Below, piece after piece: positions 14,410 to 22,072 of a DNA stretch of 39,987 bases. The notes below the pieces were generated by a model. That model had not been told where the DNA came from. It saw only the letters and a list, made by a program, of their open reading frames with translations, and ran no database searches. Numbering within the stretch: the stretch's first letter is position 1; each line of letters starts with the position of its first letter. Both the position numbers and the translations under genes were made by a program. Source of the DNA: Rhodococcus sp. ARC_M5 (GTDB lineage Bacteria > Actinomycetota > Actinomycetes > Mycobacteriales > Mycobacteriaceae); contig NZ_JALGQE010000029.1 of the NCBI RefSeq assembly GCF_022810405.1, positions 1 through 39,987 of the forward strand. Reading direction: 5' to 3'.

Positions 14410-16083
14410 TCAGAAACGACGACGCAGGCGCATTCCGATGGGACGGCCGTCGGGGTCGACGAAGAGCCGGTAGGCGAGTGATGCGAGTCGCTGTTGCCAG
14501 ACGGGCGGCACCGAGATCTCGTGTAGGCGAAGTCGTCCCACGGGGCGTGGTCCGGAGGACGGGTTTCGGTGCCAGTTGTCGAGTGCGGTCACGCTGGCGG
14601 AGATCACGTCGAAGAATTGTTGCGGATCCACCAGGTCTGCGTCGTCGCCGTCGGCCCGGCCGAGGTGTTCGCGAATGAGCTCCAAGCGCAGGTTGCGTGC
14701 ATGGGTGCGGGCACCGTCGCCCAATCCTGCGGGGTCGAGAGGTTCCCGCGTGTCGTGGGCTTCGTCGATGATTGCTGCGGTCAATTCCGAATCATGGGTC
14801 CAGGAGCGGCGATTGAAGTTGTCCGATCCCACTGCGGTCCACACGTCGTCGATGATGCAGACCTTGGCATGCACGTATACCGGTACGCCACGGTCGTTTT
14901 CGATGTCGAGTACCAGTACGCGATCACCGCCGGCCGCGCGAATTACCTCGAGCGCAGCCGAGTGTCCCAGCAGCGCAGAGGGAATGGTGAGTGGGCTGTC
15001 GTCGTCCAGGTGCTTGGGAACCACCACCACCAGCTTCAGGTTCGGCTTGCGCTTCAGTGCCGAAGCGAAAACCCGAGCGACGTCGACCGACCACAGGTAC
15101 TGATCCTCGATGTAGATCAACTCGGTGGCGCGATTCAGGGCCTTGGCGTAGGCGCGGGCAGCGCTGCGCTCGCCCTTCGTGGCGAACGGGTAGGCGGGGC
15201 GTCGGCGGGGATAGGTGCGCAGCAACTGCACCGAGCACGTGCCCTGCGGCTCCGGGGCTGCAGCTGCAGGAGGGAGTTCCGACGGTTCGCGTGTCACTCC
15301 CCGTAGGAAGTCGGGGATGGCGTGCCACGGAAGGCGCGAGAGAGCAGCGGGATCTTCCCAGCGTTCGCGGAAGACGTCCTCCACGTCTCGCACCGCCGGG
15401 CCTTCGATCTGCACCTGCACGTCGTGCCAGGCTGGAATCTCGCCGTACTCGGGCGGGAAAGGACGTGAGACCGGATCACCGAAGTGATCGGCGTCGTCGC
15501 GTCGAGCACGGGCCAGGTCGATGCCACCGACGAACGCGACGTCGGGCAGATCTTTCCTGCCGTACCGCACGACGACGAACTTCTGGTGGTGGCTTCCGGT
15601 GACCAGCACGCGTTGGTCGAGAACGACCTCGCCGCCCGCCTCCTCCAGCCGCAGCGCGAGCTTGCGATTCTTCGGGCCGGTGAAACCGAGGGTCTCCATG
15701 TGGGAGCGCCACACCATGCCCTTGACGACGCCGCCGCGGTGCGCGACGGAGGTAAGGGCATCCTCGACGGTCACTCCGTCGTCGGTGAGCAGTTGCTCCG
15801 GGTCCCCGCGCCAGTCGGTGAAGAGCACCAGATCGTCACGCTCGGTCTGCTCCAGGGCTCGTGCAAGTGCAGCGAAGTAGGTTTTGCCGTGCACCAGATT
15901 CTCGACGCGGTTGCCCTCCGTCCACGCCGAAATTCGGGTGTCTTCGTTTCCCCGCTCGGGTGCGGTGAGGAACCACGGGTGCGCCGGGTCGAAATGGCGC
16001 TCGGGAGCAATCAGAGCGGAGGTGGACCGGCCGAATTTCTCGGCAACTCCATCGACGACGCGCCGGATGCGCTGCACTATCAC
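14410..16083 (-). CDS. Phospholipase D-family protein with degenerate first HKD motif
   Basis: A 557-residue protein with two PLD domains. The second HKD motif is complete (HAKVCIID, with GSDNFNRRS following). The first, near residue 164, reads HQKFVVVR: the histidine and lysine are present but arginine takes the place of the aspartate, and the following strand continues as VAFVGGIDLARARRDD. PLD enzymes hydrolyse or transfer phosphodiester head groups through the paired histidines, so activity is still possible. No signal peptide is seen, which suggests an intracellular or membrane-associated role. The start used is a GTG at 16083; an internal GTG two codons in is also possible. It is divergent from the aldo/keto reductase at 16138. 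Confidence 0.88.
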   Translation of the reverse strand: MIVQRIRRVVDGVAEKFGRSTSALIAPERHFDPAHPWFLTAPERGNEDTRISAWTEGNRVENLVHGKTYFAALARALEQTERDDLVLFTDWRGDPEQLLTDDGVTVEDALTSVAHRGGVVKGMVWRSHMETLGFTGPKNRKLALRLEEAGGEVVLDQRVLVTGSHHQKFVVVRYGRKDLPDVAFVGGIDLARARRDDADHFGDPVSRPFPPEYGEIPAWHDVQVQIEGPAVRDVEDVFRERWEDPAALSRLPWHAIPDFLRGVTREPSELPPAAAAPEPQGTCSVQLLRTYPRRRPAYPFATKGERSAARAYAKALNRATELIYIEDQYLWSVDVARVFASALKRKPNLKLVVVVPKHLDDDSPLTIPSALLGHSAALEVIRAAGGDRVLVLDIENDRGVPVYVHAKVCIIDDVWTAVGSDNFNRRSWTHDSELTAAIIDEAHDTREPLDPAGLGDGARTHARNLRLELIREHLGRADGDDADLVDPQQFFDVISASVTALDNWHRNPSSGPRPVGRLRLHEISVPPVWQQRLASLAYRLFVDPDGRPIGMRLRRRF

Positions 16084-16137
16084 GCACGCATCATTTCACC
16101 CGGTTTGAAGGCGCGAGTGGGCGGGCACCCCGGCGAT

Positions 16138-16986
16138 ATGACTCAGGTACCCAACGTCACGCTCAGAAACGGCAAGCAGATTCCCCAGCTCGGTTTCGGC
16201 GTCTTCCAAATCGACGCTGACGAGACCGCGAAGGCCGTCGAGACGGCGCTCGAAATCGGCTACCGACACATCGACACCGCGGAGATGTACGGCAACGAGA
16301 AGCAGGTCGGTGAGGGCATCCGCAACTCCGGCATCGACCGCGAATCGGTGTTCGTCACCAGCAAGCTCAACAACGGTTTCCACCGGCCCGACGACGCGCG
16401 CTCGGCGTTCGACAAGACTCTCAGCGACCTCGGGACCGACTACGTCGATCTCTTCCTCATCCACTGGCCGCTGCCCACCCGCTACGACGGCGACTTCGTG
16501 TCCACGTGGAAGACGTTGGAGGAGTTCGCCGCCGACGGCCGCGCCCGCAACATCGGTGTCTCCAACTTTCAGCCCACGCACCTCGATCGCCTCGCGGAGG
16601 AGACCGATACGGTCCCTGCGGTGAACCAGATCGAGGTACACCCGTACTTCGTCAACCACGACGTGTGGGCCTACGGCCGCGAACACGCCATTCCCACCGA
16701 GGCGTGGTCGCCGATCGCTCAGGGCAACGTTCTCGACGATCCCGAACTGCAGCGAATCGCCGACGCAGCAGGCAAATCCGTTGCGCAGGTGGTGCTTCGC
16801 TGGCACATTCAGCGGGGCAACATCATCTTCCCGAAATCGGTGACGCCGGAGCGTGTCAAGGCGAACTTCGAGATCTTCGACTTCGAGCTCAGCTCGGCCG
16901 ATGTCGATGCCATCACGGCACTGGACAAGGGTGAGCAGGGCCGTAACGGCCCGAACCCGGACACCTTCGACATGATTCCCGACTAG
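16138..16986 (+). CDS. Aldo/keto reductase (AKR, 2,5-diketogluconate-reductase-like)
   Basis: A 282-residue AKR of the short bacterial type (2,5-diketo-D-gluconate reductase-like, AKR5). The catalytic tetrad is complete: Asp46, Tyr51 (DTAEMYGNE), Lys76 (TSKLNN) and His109 (LIHWPLP). The C-terminal NADPH-binding segment FPKSVTPERVKANFEIF is near residue 235. It reduces aldehydes or ketones with NADPH in the cytosol; the physiological substrate is open. It ends against a strong bidirectional terminator and is convergent with scoB. The ATG at 16138 was chosen because the AKR domain begins at once after it; the long upstream open frame is antisense to the phospholipase D gene. Confidence 0.92.
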   Translation: MTQVPNVTLRNGKQIPQLGFGVFQIDADETAKAVETALEIGYRHIDTAEMYGNEKQVGEGIRNSGIDRESVFVTSKLNNGFHRPDDARSAFDKTLSDLGTDYVDLFLIHWPLPTRYDGDFVSTWKTLEEFAADGRARNIGVSNFQPTHLDRLAEETDTVPAVNQIEVHPYFVNHDVWAYGREHAIPTEAWSPIAQGNVLDDPELQRIADAAGKSVAQVVLRWHIQRGNIIFPKSVTPERVKANFEIFDFELSSADVDAITALDKGEQGRNGPNPDTFDMIPD

Positions 16987-16996
16987 CGCGAAACCC

Positions 16997-17033
16997 TGTG
17001 GGCTCGAACGTGTTCATCACGTTCGAGCCCACA
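16997..17033. terminator. Strong bidirectional terminator hairpin
   Basis: TGTGGGCTCGAACGTG (16997-17012) and its exact reverse complement (17018-17033) form a perfect 16-bp stem with loop TTCAT. It fills the 53-base gap between the convergent aldo/keto reductase and scoB genes. Confidence 0.85.
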
Positions 17034-17039
17034 ATCGTG

Positions 17040-17681
17040 TCACGTGATCGTGAGCTCGGATCCTGTTGCCGCGGTGACCTGCTCGGTGGTCACGCCGGGT
17101 GCGAGTTCGGCCAGTGCGAGGGTGCCGTCGCCGACCACGTCGATGACGGCGAGGTTGGTGATGATGCGATTCACGACGCCTTGGCCGGTGAGCGGGAGCG
17201 TGCAGGCGTCGAGAATCTTGGGATTGCCGTCGCGGTCGGTGTGTTCCATGACGACGATGACGCGTCGGGCTCCGTGGACGAGGTCCATCGCGCCGCCCAT
17301 GCCTTTGACCATCTTGCCGGGCACCATCCAGTTGGCGAGGTCGCCGGTGCGCGAGACCTGCATGCCGCCGAGCACCGCGGTGTCGATGTGTCCGCCGCGG
17401 ATCATGCCGAAGCTCAGCGACGAGTCGAAGTATGCGGCACCGGGATTGACGGTGACAGTCTCTTTACCTGCGTTGATGAGGTTGGCGTCGACCTCGTCCT
17501 CGGTGGGGTAGGGCCCCGTGCCGAGGATGCCGTTCTCCGAGTGCAGGGTGACCTTGACGGCGTCGGTGAGGTATCCCGGGATCAGTGTCGGCAGTCCGAT
17601 GCCGAGGTTGACGTATTCGCCGTCGATCATCTCCGCTGCGGCGCGTTCGGCCATCTGGTCGCGCGTCCATCCTGTGCTCAT
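17040..17681 (-). CDS. scoB: 3-oxoacid CoA-transferase subunit B
   Basis: A 213-residue beta subunit of succinyl-CoA:3-oxoacid CoA-transferase. The catalytic glutamate motif is SENGILG, within VTLHSENGILGTG (about residues 45-57), and the subunit keeps NLGIGLPTLIPGY (about 25-37) and GGHIDTAVLGGMQV. With ScoA it moves CoA from succinyl-CoA to acetoacetate or a similar 3-oxoacid, feeding ketone bodies or degradation products into acetyl-CoA metabolism. It overlaps scoA by four bases (ATGA, 17678-17681), so the two are translationally coupled. The regulator is most likely the divergent IclR gene. The start is fixed by the overlap. Confidence 0.93.
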   Translation of the reverse strand: MSTGWTRDQMAERAAAEMIDGEYVNLGIGLPTLIPGYLTDAVKVTLHSENGILGTGPYPTEDEVDANLINAGKETVTVNPGAAYFDSSLSFGMIRGGHIDTAVLGGMQVSRTGDLANWMVPGKMVKGMGGAMDLVHGARRVIVVMEHTDRDGNPKILDACTLPLTGQGVVNRIITNLAVIDVVGDGTLALAELAPGVTTEQVTAATGSELTIT

Positions 17682-18439
17682 GCTCGATCTCCTGAGGTGA
17701 CGGTGCGCTTTTCGATGCGCTTGTCCTGGGGGCCGGTGTGGACGATGCGTTGGACGAACACTCCGGGAAGATGTACGTGGGCTGGGTCCAGCTCGCCTGG
17801 CTCGACGAGGTTTTCGACCTGCGCGATGGTGATCTTGCCTGCCATTGCGGCGAGGGGGTTGAAGTTCATCGCGGTCTTGTCGAAGACGAGATTGCCTGCT
17901 GTGTCGCCAGTTTCGGCGTGCACCAGTGCGAAGTCGGCGTTGATCGACTCTTCGAGAACGTAGCGCTTGTCGCCGAACACCCGGGTCTCCTTGGGCGGTG
18001 ACGCGATCGATACGGAGCCGTCGGGGTCGTAGCGCCACGGCATTCCGCCGTCGGCGATGGGGCTGCCGACCCCGGCGGGTGTGAAGAATGCGGGAACCCC
18101 GTTGCCGCCGGCGCGCAGTCGTTCGGCGAGTGTGCCCTGCGGGGTCAGCTCGACCTCGAGTTCGCCGGCGAGATACTGCCGGGCGAACTCCTTGTTCTCT
18201 CCGACATAGGAAGCGGTGACTCGGCGAATGCGTCCGGCGGCCAACAGAATTCCGAGGCCATAGCCGTCGACGCCGCAGTTGTTGGAGAACACTTCGAGCT
18301 CGTCGGCGTCGGTGTTGGCGATGGCGTCGATGAGGGCGTCGGGGATGCCGCACAGCCCGAATCCGCCGACCGCGATGGTCGCTCCTCGGCCGATGTCCGC
18401 GACCGCCTCGGCGGCGGACGCATAGGTCTTTCCAGTCAC
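17678..18439 (-). CDS. scoA: 3-oxoacid CoA-transferase subunit A
   Basis: A 253-residue alpha subunit. The glycine-rich CoA-binding loop GGFGLCGIP (about 24-32) and SNNCGVDGYGLG (about 51-62) are those of the Sco (acetoacetate) type rather than of beta-ketoadipate PcaI, and the C-terminal half has GVFVQRIVHTGP as usual. It forms the heterodimer with ScoB. The GTG at 18439 was chosen because AGGAG lies seven bases upstream and the product then begins VTGKTYASAAEAV, like known ScoA N-termini; longer frames upstream run into the control region. It is transcribed divergently from the IclR gene with 143 bases between. Confidence 0.93.
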   Translation of the reverse strand: MTGKTYASAAEAVADIGRGATIAVGGFGLCGIPDALIDAIANTDADELEVFSNNCGVDGYGLGILLAAGRIRRVTASYVGENKEFARQYLAGELEVELTPQGTLAERLRAGGNGVPAFFTPAGVGSPIADGGMPWRYDPDGSVSIASPPKETRVFGDKRYVLEESINADFALVHAETGDTAGNLVFDKTAMNFNPLAAMAGKITIAQVENLVEPGELDPAHVHLPGVFVQRIVHTGPQDKRIEKRTVTSGDRA

Positions 18440-18455
18440 TTGCAGCTCCTGATGT

Positions 18456-18570
18456 GTTCGGTGAGCAAACGTTGTACTCAGTGAACCTGAGCTGTGCATT
18501 TCGGTGAAGCAAATGCTGTCTATTGCTCGTTCGATGAACGGATGGGGATTTGGCGTCCAGTGAGTGGACG
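18456..18570. promoter_or_regulatory. IclR/scoA intergenic operators (repeats and palindromes)
   Basis: The 143-base gap contains repeated TTCGRTGA elements at 18457, 18500 and 18530, two of them extended as TTCGGTGAGCAAA and TTCGGTGAAGCAAA. The third is part of a perfect palindrome CGTTC-GAT-GAACG (18528-18540). CTCAG-TGAAC-CTGAG (18477-18491) and CGTCCA-GTGAG-TGGACG (18554-18570) are further perfect inverted repeats; the last fills the spacer just upstream of the iclR -10. IclR proteins often bind such repeated sites to control themselves and a divergent operon. The assignment is inference. Confidence 0.6.
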
Positions 18571-18576
18571 TAGAAT
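18549..18576 (+). promoter_or_regulatory. Leaderless promoter of the IclR gene
   Basis: TTTGGC (18549-18554), 16 bases, TAGAAT (18571-18576), then six bases and GTG at 18583. The spacing puts +1 on the start codon. The CGTCCA/TGGACG palindrome lies in the promoter spacer, a position suited to autorepression. Confidence 0.55.
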
Positions 18577-18582
18577 GGCCGG

Positions 18583-19359
18583 GTGACGTCACTGGATGCC
18601 AACGCAAGTGTGATCGGCAAGATCTGCTCGTTGCTGCGCGCAGCGGGAAGCGAGGAGCCGTCGGGGGCCTCGACCACTGCCCTTGCGAAGGCGGCCGGTA
18701 TTGCTCGACCCACCGCACATCGCTTGTTGTCCACGCTTGCGGAACAGGGATTCGTGGATCGTGACGCCGGTACCGGTCGTTGGTCGCTGGGCCCGGAGAT
18801 CTATCTGCTGGGATCGATGGCGGCACTGCGGTACGACATCACCGACCAAGCACGAAAGATAGTGCAGGCGTTGGCCACCGAGAGCGGCGAGAGTGCGTTT
18901 CTGTCGGCCCGGCGTGGGGCGGAGACGGTGTGCTTGCTTCGAGTGGAGGGAAGTTTCCCATTGCGCTCGCACGTTCTTTACGAGGGAATTCGGTTGCCGC
19001 TCGGAGTGGCGTCTGCAGGGTTGGCCATTCTTGCGCACCTACCGGATCGGGAGGTCGACGAGTATCTCGATGGCGTGAACCTGGTGCCGGAGTGGGGAGA
19101 GAGTCACGCCGCCGTCGAGATTCGCAGGCGGATAGCGCATACCCGCACCACAGGATTCGCCGTCAATCCGGCGCTGCTCGTGGAGGGCAGTTGGGGACTC
19201 GGTGCCGCCGTGTTCAATCGCGCCGACAAGCCGGCGTGGGCACTGAGCCTGACCGGAGTCGAGACGCGATTCCGCGACGATCGACGCCGGGAGTTGGGCA
19301 AGCTGCTGCTCGACGCGGCACATCGACTCACCGTGCAACTGGGAGAGCGTCCCGCTTAG
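18583..19359 (+). CDS. IclR-family transcriptional regulator
   Basis: A 258-residue IclR protein. The winged helix-turn-helix is at about residues 10-70 (SVIGKICSLLRAAG, then TTALAKAAGIARPTAHRLLSTL), and the effector-binding domain at about 80-250 contains LPLGVASAGLAILAHLP and GFAVNPALLVEGSWGLGAAVF, the usual pattern. IclR effectors are small acids or CoA-pathway intermediates. It is divergent from scoAB across a gap full of symmetric sites, so it very probably controls scoAB. The GTG at 18583 is preferred because a -10 lies six bases before it. Its stop codon overlaps the stop of the convergent small repeat protein. Confidence 0.92.
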   Translation: MTSLDANASVIGKICSLLRAAGSEEPSGASTTALAKAAGIARPTAHRLLSTLAEQGFVDRDAGTGRWSLGPEIYLLGSMAALRYDITDQARKIVQALATESGESAFLSARRGAETVCLLRVEGSFPLRSHVLYEGIRLPLGVASAGLAILAHLPDREVDEYLDGVNLVPEWGESHAAVEIRRRIAHTRTTGFAVNPALLVEGSWGLGAAVFNRADKPAWALSLTGVETRFRDDRRRELGKLLLDAAHRLTVQLGERPA

Positions 19360-19628
19360 CTGTCGAGCTCCGCCAGGATGTCCGCGGCGTCCTGGCTGCC
19401 TGCGGTGGCCAACCTCTGCAGCTCCACTCGATCGCCGCGTTCGCCGGCCAGTTCGACCAGGATGTCGACGGCATCGGTACTGCCCGCGTCGGCGAGGGAG
19501 CGCAGTTCGTCGAGGTCGTTTCGAGAGCCTGCGAGTTCGACCAACTGGTCGAGTGCATCCTGATTGCCTTCGTTTGCCTGGGCGCGCAACGCAGCCAGCT
19601 CGGCCGCTGTGGAATCGGGCTCGGTCAT
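19356..19628 (-). CDS. Small protein of short helical repeats, unknown function
   Basis: A 90-residue acidic protein built from about two and a half repeats of a 28-29-residue unit: ALDQLVELAGSRNDLDELRS, then AVDILVELAGERGDRVELQR, then AADILAELDS at the end (each unit also carries a LADAGS- or LATAGS-type turn). The pattern resembles HEAT/Sel1-like helical hairpins, often used for protein binding. No catalytic residues are present. It is cytosolic by appearance. Its stop codon overlaps the stop of the convergent IclR gene. No specific family is recognised. Confidence 0.7.
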   Translation of the reverse strand: MTEPDSTAAELAALRAQANEGNQDALDQLVELAGSRNDLDELRSLADAGSTDAVDILVELAGERGDRVELQRLATAGSQDAADILAELDS

Positions 19629-19771
19629 GAAGTGGAGTGTAGAACGATTCAGTGGATAGTGGCAGGTCAGCTACCTCGAATCTGCATTCTCCGTTTCTGT
19701 CGGTGGCTCGGGTTACTGTTCTTTCAGTTCGAACAGGCGTTCTTGTCTCGGCTCACCGGGGGGTGAAAAGG

Positions 19772-22039
19772 ATGGGTGCAGTACCGACTGTGTCGTTGGA
19801 GGCGTTGACCGCTGCCGCACGCGCAGAGAATCGTCACGCGTTCCGCAAGATCTCCGCCTGCTACGACGTCCATCGGAGCTGGATCACCCACGACACCAAG
19901 TACAAGCACTACAGCCGATACGGACGCACCGAAATGGCAACCGCGTTGGGTTGCTCCGCCACCGTCGCCGAATCGTATGTGTCCGTCGGCGTTGCCTTAC
20001 ATACCCGGCTTCCCCTGGTCAAGGACGCATTCGAGTCCGGGGAGATCGACCTCCCGCGAGTGCGGACGGTGTGCCGGATCCTCGACAACCTCCCCGACGA
20101 GATCGTCAGGTCGGTCGAGGACGAGATCGTCGAAGCAGCGCAACGTAATTCGCCCGGTCCGTTGGAGAAGGAGATCTGGGACATACTGCTGCGGGTCGCG
20201 CCGGAGGAAGCGGCAGCACTACGAGAGTTCGCGAAACGATTCCGCCATGTTTCCTACAGCCCGGCCGGTGAGTTGGCGCGGATTCGAGCGGAATTGACCG
20301 CACCCGAGGCGGCGGCGGCCTGGCAACTGCTCGAGGAGATGGCCGACACCCTGTGTCCGAAAGATCCCCGCGGTAAGCAAGATCGCTTGTGTGATGCGTT
20401 CATGGCCCGGATGCACGGTGAATCCCGGTTGGCATGCCTGTGTCAACGTGATGACTGCCCGAAAAAGGATGCGGCATTGCCGAATCGGCGGGTTCCGTTG
20501 ACGATGATCACCGTCGACATCGCCACCCTCATCGGACTGCTCGCCGACCCCGCGTATCTGGCCGGTCATGGTTCGATCGATCCGGATCTCGCCCGAGAGC
20601 TGGCCCGTAATAGTCAGTGGCAGATCCTGCTCACCGAAGCAGTCACCCTCGCCGAGAAGTTGGGCCTGGCTGTGCAGAACCCGGACACTGGGGAATGGGG
20701 ACGACGCTCGGACCGCGAGAGGGCAAGGGCTGCAACCGGACCCGAGACGGGAACATCAACGGAAGCCGACACGGATGCAGGCGTCAACGCAGGCGCCAAC
20801 GCCAACGCCAAAGCCGACACAGACGCAGACGTGGATTCGGCTGCTGATGCTGCTGAGGGAATGGGGTCGGCTACGGATTCGGGGGAGGAGACAGATTCCT
20901 CGACCGAACCGACCTCGGCCAGTTCACCTGCACCTGCATCGGGCAACACCTCGACACCGGCACCAGCTGCACCGGAAGCACCGTCAGATGAGGTCGACGA
21001 GACTGGCGATGCCGGGGCCGACCCGTCGGCAACTCCCCGCCCAGGTGCCGCCGATTCTGTCCGGAAGCACCCAGCAACACCCGCTACGGCACCAGCGACC
21101 GACCCGCTGGCGGAGTCAACGTCGACCACCGGCCCTGAGGCAGCTGCACGGCCCGAACCCGCGTCAGCTTCACGATCACCTGGGCAACAGGCATCGCCGG
21201 CACCTGGTATGGCGTCGAGCTGTTCGGAATCACGCTCGTCCACAACACCATTCGGAGCAGCACCATCCGCTTCGGCGTCAGCCGAAGGCCCAGCACCAGA
21301 AACAGGCGCGGCTGCCGCTGCCGACAACCCAGACCCGCGTCGGCTGGGATCACTGACCTCCGCCGCAGCTTTGTTCTGCACCCACACCCCCGTCGGCCGC
21401 GGCACACGGCACAGCTCTGCCCTCGCCCTGCCCTCCGCAATCCGGCGCAACAACCGGACGATCCATACTGCAGGCCGCACACCTTCAGGTATCTATCTCG
21501 GCAATGCCTCCCTCGCCGCAGCCCTGGAAGCCGCGATCGCCGCCGACCCCACCCTCGGAAAACCAGTACCCCGCGACCCGCTGACCGACCGCGCCTTGAT
21601 CTACCGGCCCGACGCCCTGACGACCGCGGCAGTCCGGCTCCGCGACCGACACTGCCGCTTCCCTGGCTGTCACCGCCCCGCCGCACGCTGCCAACTCGAC
21701 CACATCAATCCCTTCGACCACACCAACCCACTCGGCGGCGGCTGGACCACCGTCAACAACCTGCAATGCCTGTGCGAGTTCCACCACTCCGTCAAAACCG
21801 CCGGCTACTGGACAGCAGTCATGCTCCCCGGCGGGGCGATACTGTGGACCTCCGTCTCGAAGACCACCCGAATCACCCTGCCCGCCAACGGCACAGCCGT
21901 GCCCATCCTCGGCAACGACCTGAGACCACACATCCCCACCAAACCGAGACGATCCGGCATCATCGCCTACCCAGACCCACCGAACCCACCCGACAACCAA
22001 CAACCCGAGACAGACGGCACGGCAGCACCGCCGTTCTAG
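19772..22039 (+). CDS. DUF222 / 13E12-repeat HNH endonuclease-domain protein with long disordered linker
   Basis: A 755-residue protein in three parts. The DUF222 domain is at about residues 1-320. The next 200 or so (about 321-525) are a low-complexity Ala/Thr/Ser/Pro/Asp/Glu linker. The HNH domain is at about 620-680: Cys628 and Cys633 (CRFPGC), then QLDHI with His644, then CLCEFHH with His671 and His672. HNH domains of this family are taken to be metal-dependent nucleases; family members are multicopy in Mycobacteriales and their role is not settled. The linker is much longer than usual for the family, which is commonly 400-550 residues overall. Start: ATG at 19772; an in-frame GTG at 19763 is an alternative. 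The longer frame from 19652 has no family support. Confidence 0.9.
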   Translation: MGAVPTVSLEALTAAARAENRHAFRKISACYDVHRSWITHDTKYKHYSRYGRTEMATALGCSATVAESYVSVGVALHTRLPLVKDAFESGEIDLPRVRTVCRILDNLPDEIVRSVEDEIVEAAQRNSPGPLEKEIWDILLRVAPEEAAALREFAKRFRHVSYSPAGELARIRAELTAPEAAAAWQLLEEMADTLCPKDPRGKQDRLCDAFMARMHGESRLACLCQRDDCPKKDAALPNRRVPLTMITVDIATLIGLLADPAYLAGHGSIDPDLARELARNSQWQILLTEAVTLAEKLGLAVQNPDTGEWGRRSDRERARAATGPETGTSTEADTDAGVNAGANANAKADTDADVDSAADAAEGMGSATDSGEETDSSTEPTSASSPAPASGNTSTPAPAAPEAPSDEVDETGDAGADPSATPRPGAADSVRKHPATPATAPATDPLAESTSTTGPEAAARPEPASASRSPGQQASPAPGMASSCSESRSSTTPFGAAPSASASAEGPAPETGAAAAADNPDPRRLGSLTSAAALFCTHTPVGRGTRHSSALALPSAIRRNNRTIHTAGRTPSGIYLGNASLAAALEAAIAADPTLGKPVPRDPLTDRALIYRPDALTTAAVRLRDRHCRFPGCHRPAARCQLDHINPFDHTNPLGGGWTTVNNLQCLCEFHHSVKTAGYWTAVMLPGGAILWTSVSKTTRITLPANGTAVPILGNDLRPHIPTKPRRSGIIAYPDPPNPPDNQQPETDGTAAPPF
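20764..20832 (+). repeat. Degenerate simple repeat in the HNH-protein linker
   Basis: Short units of the kind GCCAAC, GCAGGC and GACACAGAC recur through this stretch and encode an Ala/Asn/Asp/Thr tract. Such a repeat can change length by slippage, which would explain the long linker. Repeat boundaries are approximate. Confidence 0.45.
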
Positions 22040-22053
22040 GCGATGCTGCCGTG
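22018..22053. terminator. Hairpin straddling the stop codon of the HNH gene
   Basis: CACGGCAGCA (22018-22027) and TGCTGCCGTG (22044-22053) are perfect 10-base inverted repeats with a 16-base loop that contains the TAG stop. It lies between the HNH gene and the convergent flavin oxidoreductase gene and could act on both. Confidence 0.6.
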
Positions 22054-22072
22054 AATCCCCGTGCTCGCTACG

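Noticed and set aside
17040..18734. A single long minus-strand fusion upstream of scoB
   Set aside because: The extra N-terminal part is the out-of-frame translation of scoA; scoB itself starts at 17681 with the ATGA overlap.
20764..20832. CRISPR-like repeats
   Set aside because: The short repeated units lie within an open coding frame, are degenerate and have no uniform repeats and spacers; they encode a low-complexity linker.
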